Source of the DNA: an uncultured Oscillibacter sp.
GTDB lineage: Bacteria; Bacillota; Clostridia; Oscillospirales; Oscillospiraceae
Length of the DNA: 42,423 nucleotides
Reading direction: 5' to 3'
NCBI GenBank assembly: GCA_910585385.1
Contig: CAJUDV010000019.1
Location: 1 to 42,423 of the forward strand
Part shown: positions 41,747-42,423 of the stretch, piece by piece
Layout of the letters: each line of letters starts with the position of its first letter
Position numbering within the stretch: position 1 is the stretch's first letter
Translations under genes and position numbers: made by a program
The notes under the pieces: model-generated
The model's database searches: none
What the model was told of the DNA's origin: nothing
Seen by the model: only the letters and a program-made list of their open reading frames with translations

Positions 41747-42423
41747 ATGGATACGAGCAAGCGTTACAAGGCCGTCTTCTTTGACCTGGGGGGCACCCTG
41801 CGCATCGCGCTGCTGGAGGAGGCCTGGATGAGGCACGCCCGGAGAAAGATGGCGGAGATCGCCGGCTCCCCCGTGCCCTATGAGGACTTCTACCAGATGA
41901 TCGAGGAGCGCTATGAGCCCTACCGCAAGTGGGCCCTGGGGGAGAACAGGGAGTCCAACGATGAGGAGCTGTGGTGCAAGTGGCTGCTGCCGGACTACGA
42001 CCAGGCCCGGGTGAAGCAGGTCTGCCATGAGCTGAGCTTCCAGTACCGCCAGTGCAAGGGCCGCCGCGTGGTGGTGGACGGCGGCGTGGAGGTCATCAAG
42101 GGTCTCCATGAGCGGGGGTATAAGCTGGGCATCATCTCCAACCTCATCGGCGAGAACGAGGTGCCCGACTGGCTGGAGGAGGACGGCCTGGACCAGTATT
42201 TTGATTCCGTGATTCTCTCCTCCGTCTGCGGCCTGCGAAAGCCTTGTTCCGAGATCTACGACATCGCCTGCAGGGACATCGGCGTGGCGCCGGAGGACTG
42301 CGTGTCCGTGGCGGACAATGTGAAGCGGGACATCACGGGAGCCAAGGAGGCCGGCATCGGCTGCAACATCATCTTCCGCTCCCCGGAGAAGAAGCACGCC
42401 GTGGAGTTCACCGAGGCCAACCG
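41747..42423 (+). CDS. HAD-superfamily hydrolase with DxGGT motif (3 of 3, 3' end outside window)
   Basis: At least 225 residues, cut by the window edge. Motif I FFDLGGTLRI (Asp13, Gly15), a helical cap, motif II GIISNLIGE, motif III Lys in LRKPCSEIY and motif IV SVADNVKRD, where the usual Gly before Asp is Ala. It starts 18 nt after HAD 2 with AAAGGAGGG, so both are on one transcript. The shared LRI after motif I and the similar cap (EELW and YMLP/WLLP-EY/DY segments) show recent duplication. Confidence 0.85.
   Translation, partial: MDTSKRYKAVFFDLGGTLRIALLEEAWMRHARRKMAEIAGSPVPYEDFYQMIEERYEPYRKWALGENRESNDEELWCKWLLPDYDQARVKQVCHELSFQYRQCKGRRVVVDGGVEVIKGLHERGYKLGIISNLIGENEVPDWLEEDGLDQYFDSVILSSVCGLRKPCSEIYDIACRDIGVAPEDCVSVADNVKRDITGAKEAGIGCNIIFRSPEKKHAVEFTEAN

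Overview
The window is a GC-rich (roughly 60 %), densely packed chromosomal segment from a gut-type Firmicute, most like the Oscillospiraceae (Flavonifractor / Lawsonibacter / Oscillibacter relatives). The reasons are strong AGGAGG ribosome sites, consensus sigma-A promoters, a T-box leader, ATGA-overlapping operons, many Cys-lipobox lipoproteins, a Na+-pump decarboxylase fragment, FeoAB with a Cys-rich partner, and a BlaI/M56 pair. The genus call is inference. No rRNA, tRNA, CRISPR array, transposase or phage gene was seen.

Layout. 1-0.56 kb: end of a biotin-dependent Na+-pump decarboxylase operon (minus strand). 0.8-2.3 kb: sfsA, mntP and a small helical protein. 2.3-5.6 kb: a DUF6194-like protein, an EndoQ-type PHP nuclease and a DUF815 ATPase. 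5.6-14.5 kb: branched-chain amino acid synthesis, with ilvD and ilvC on the minus strand and leuACDB on the plus strand. Two different expression sensors lie about 450 bp apart here: a leader ORF dense in Ile/Leu/Val codons plus a terminator before ilvC, and a T-box riboswitch before leuA. 14.5-16.1 kb: a flotillin. 16.2-19.4 kb: a BlaI repressor, an M56 sensor protease and a membrane protein, with two BlaI-type operators on the promoter. 19.5-21.6 kb: an ECF S-component, a DUF3842 protein and a uridine-kinase-like protein. 21.8-23.7 kb: a GreA-like factor and a membrane-anchored lipase. 24.0-27.4 kb: a heterodimeric ABC exporter.

27.5-33.8 kb and 38.0-42.4 kb look like two halves of one regulon. 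The first half is an ABC importer (fused double permease, ATPase, lipoprotein binding protein) with a small membrane protein and a HAD hydrolase. The second half is a LacI-family repressor with a PHP phosphoesterase and a PfkB kinase on the minus strand, and two tandem HAD proteins on the plus strand. All three promoters have the same shape: a near-consensus sigma-A box followed, 15-55 bp downstream, by a GCAAACGTTT operator. The gene content (importer, three HADs, PHP, sugar kinase, repressor) suggests uptake and processing of a phosphorylated or soon-to-be phosphorylated metabolite. The ligand cannot be read from the sequence. Between the halves lie feoAB with a 41-residue Cys-rich partner and an iron-box-like palindrome, a glyoxalase-fold protein, a lipoprotein, and what may be a remnant of a regulator gene.

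The most interesting points are the ilvC leader ORF, the apparent GTC (Val) specifier in the leu T-box, the three-operator LacI regulon, and the paired BlaI operators in front of an M56 protein that lacks a recognisable penicillin-binding sensor.
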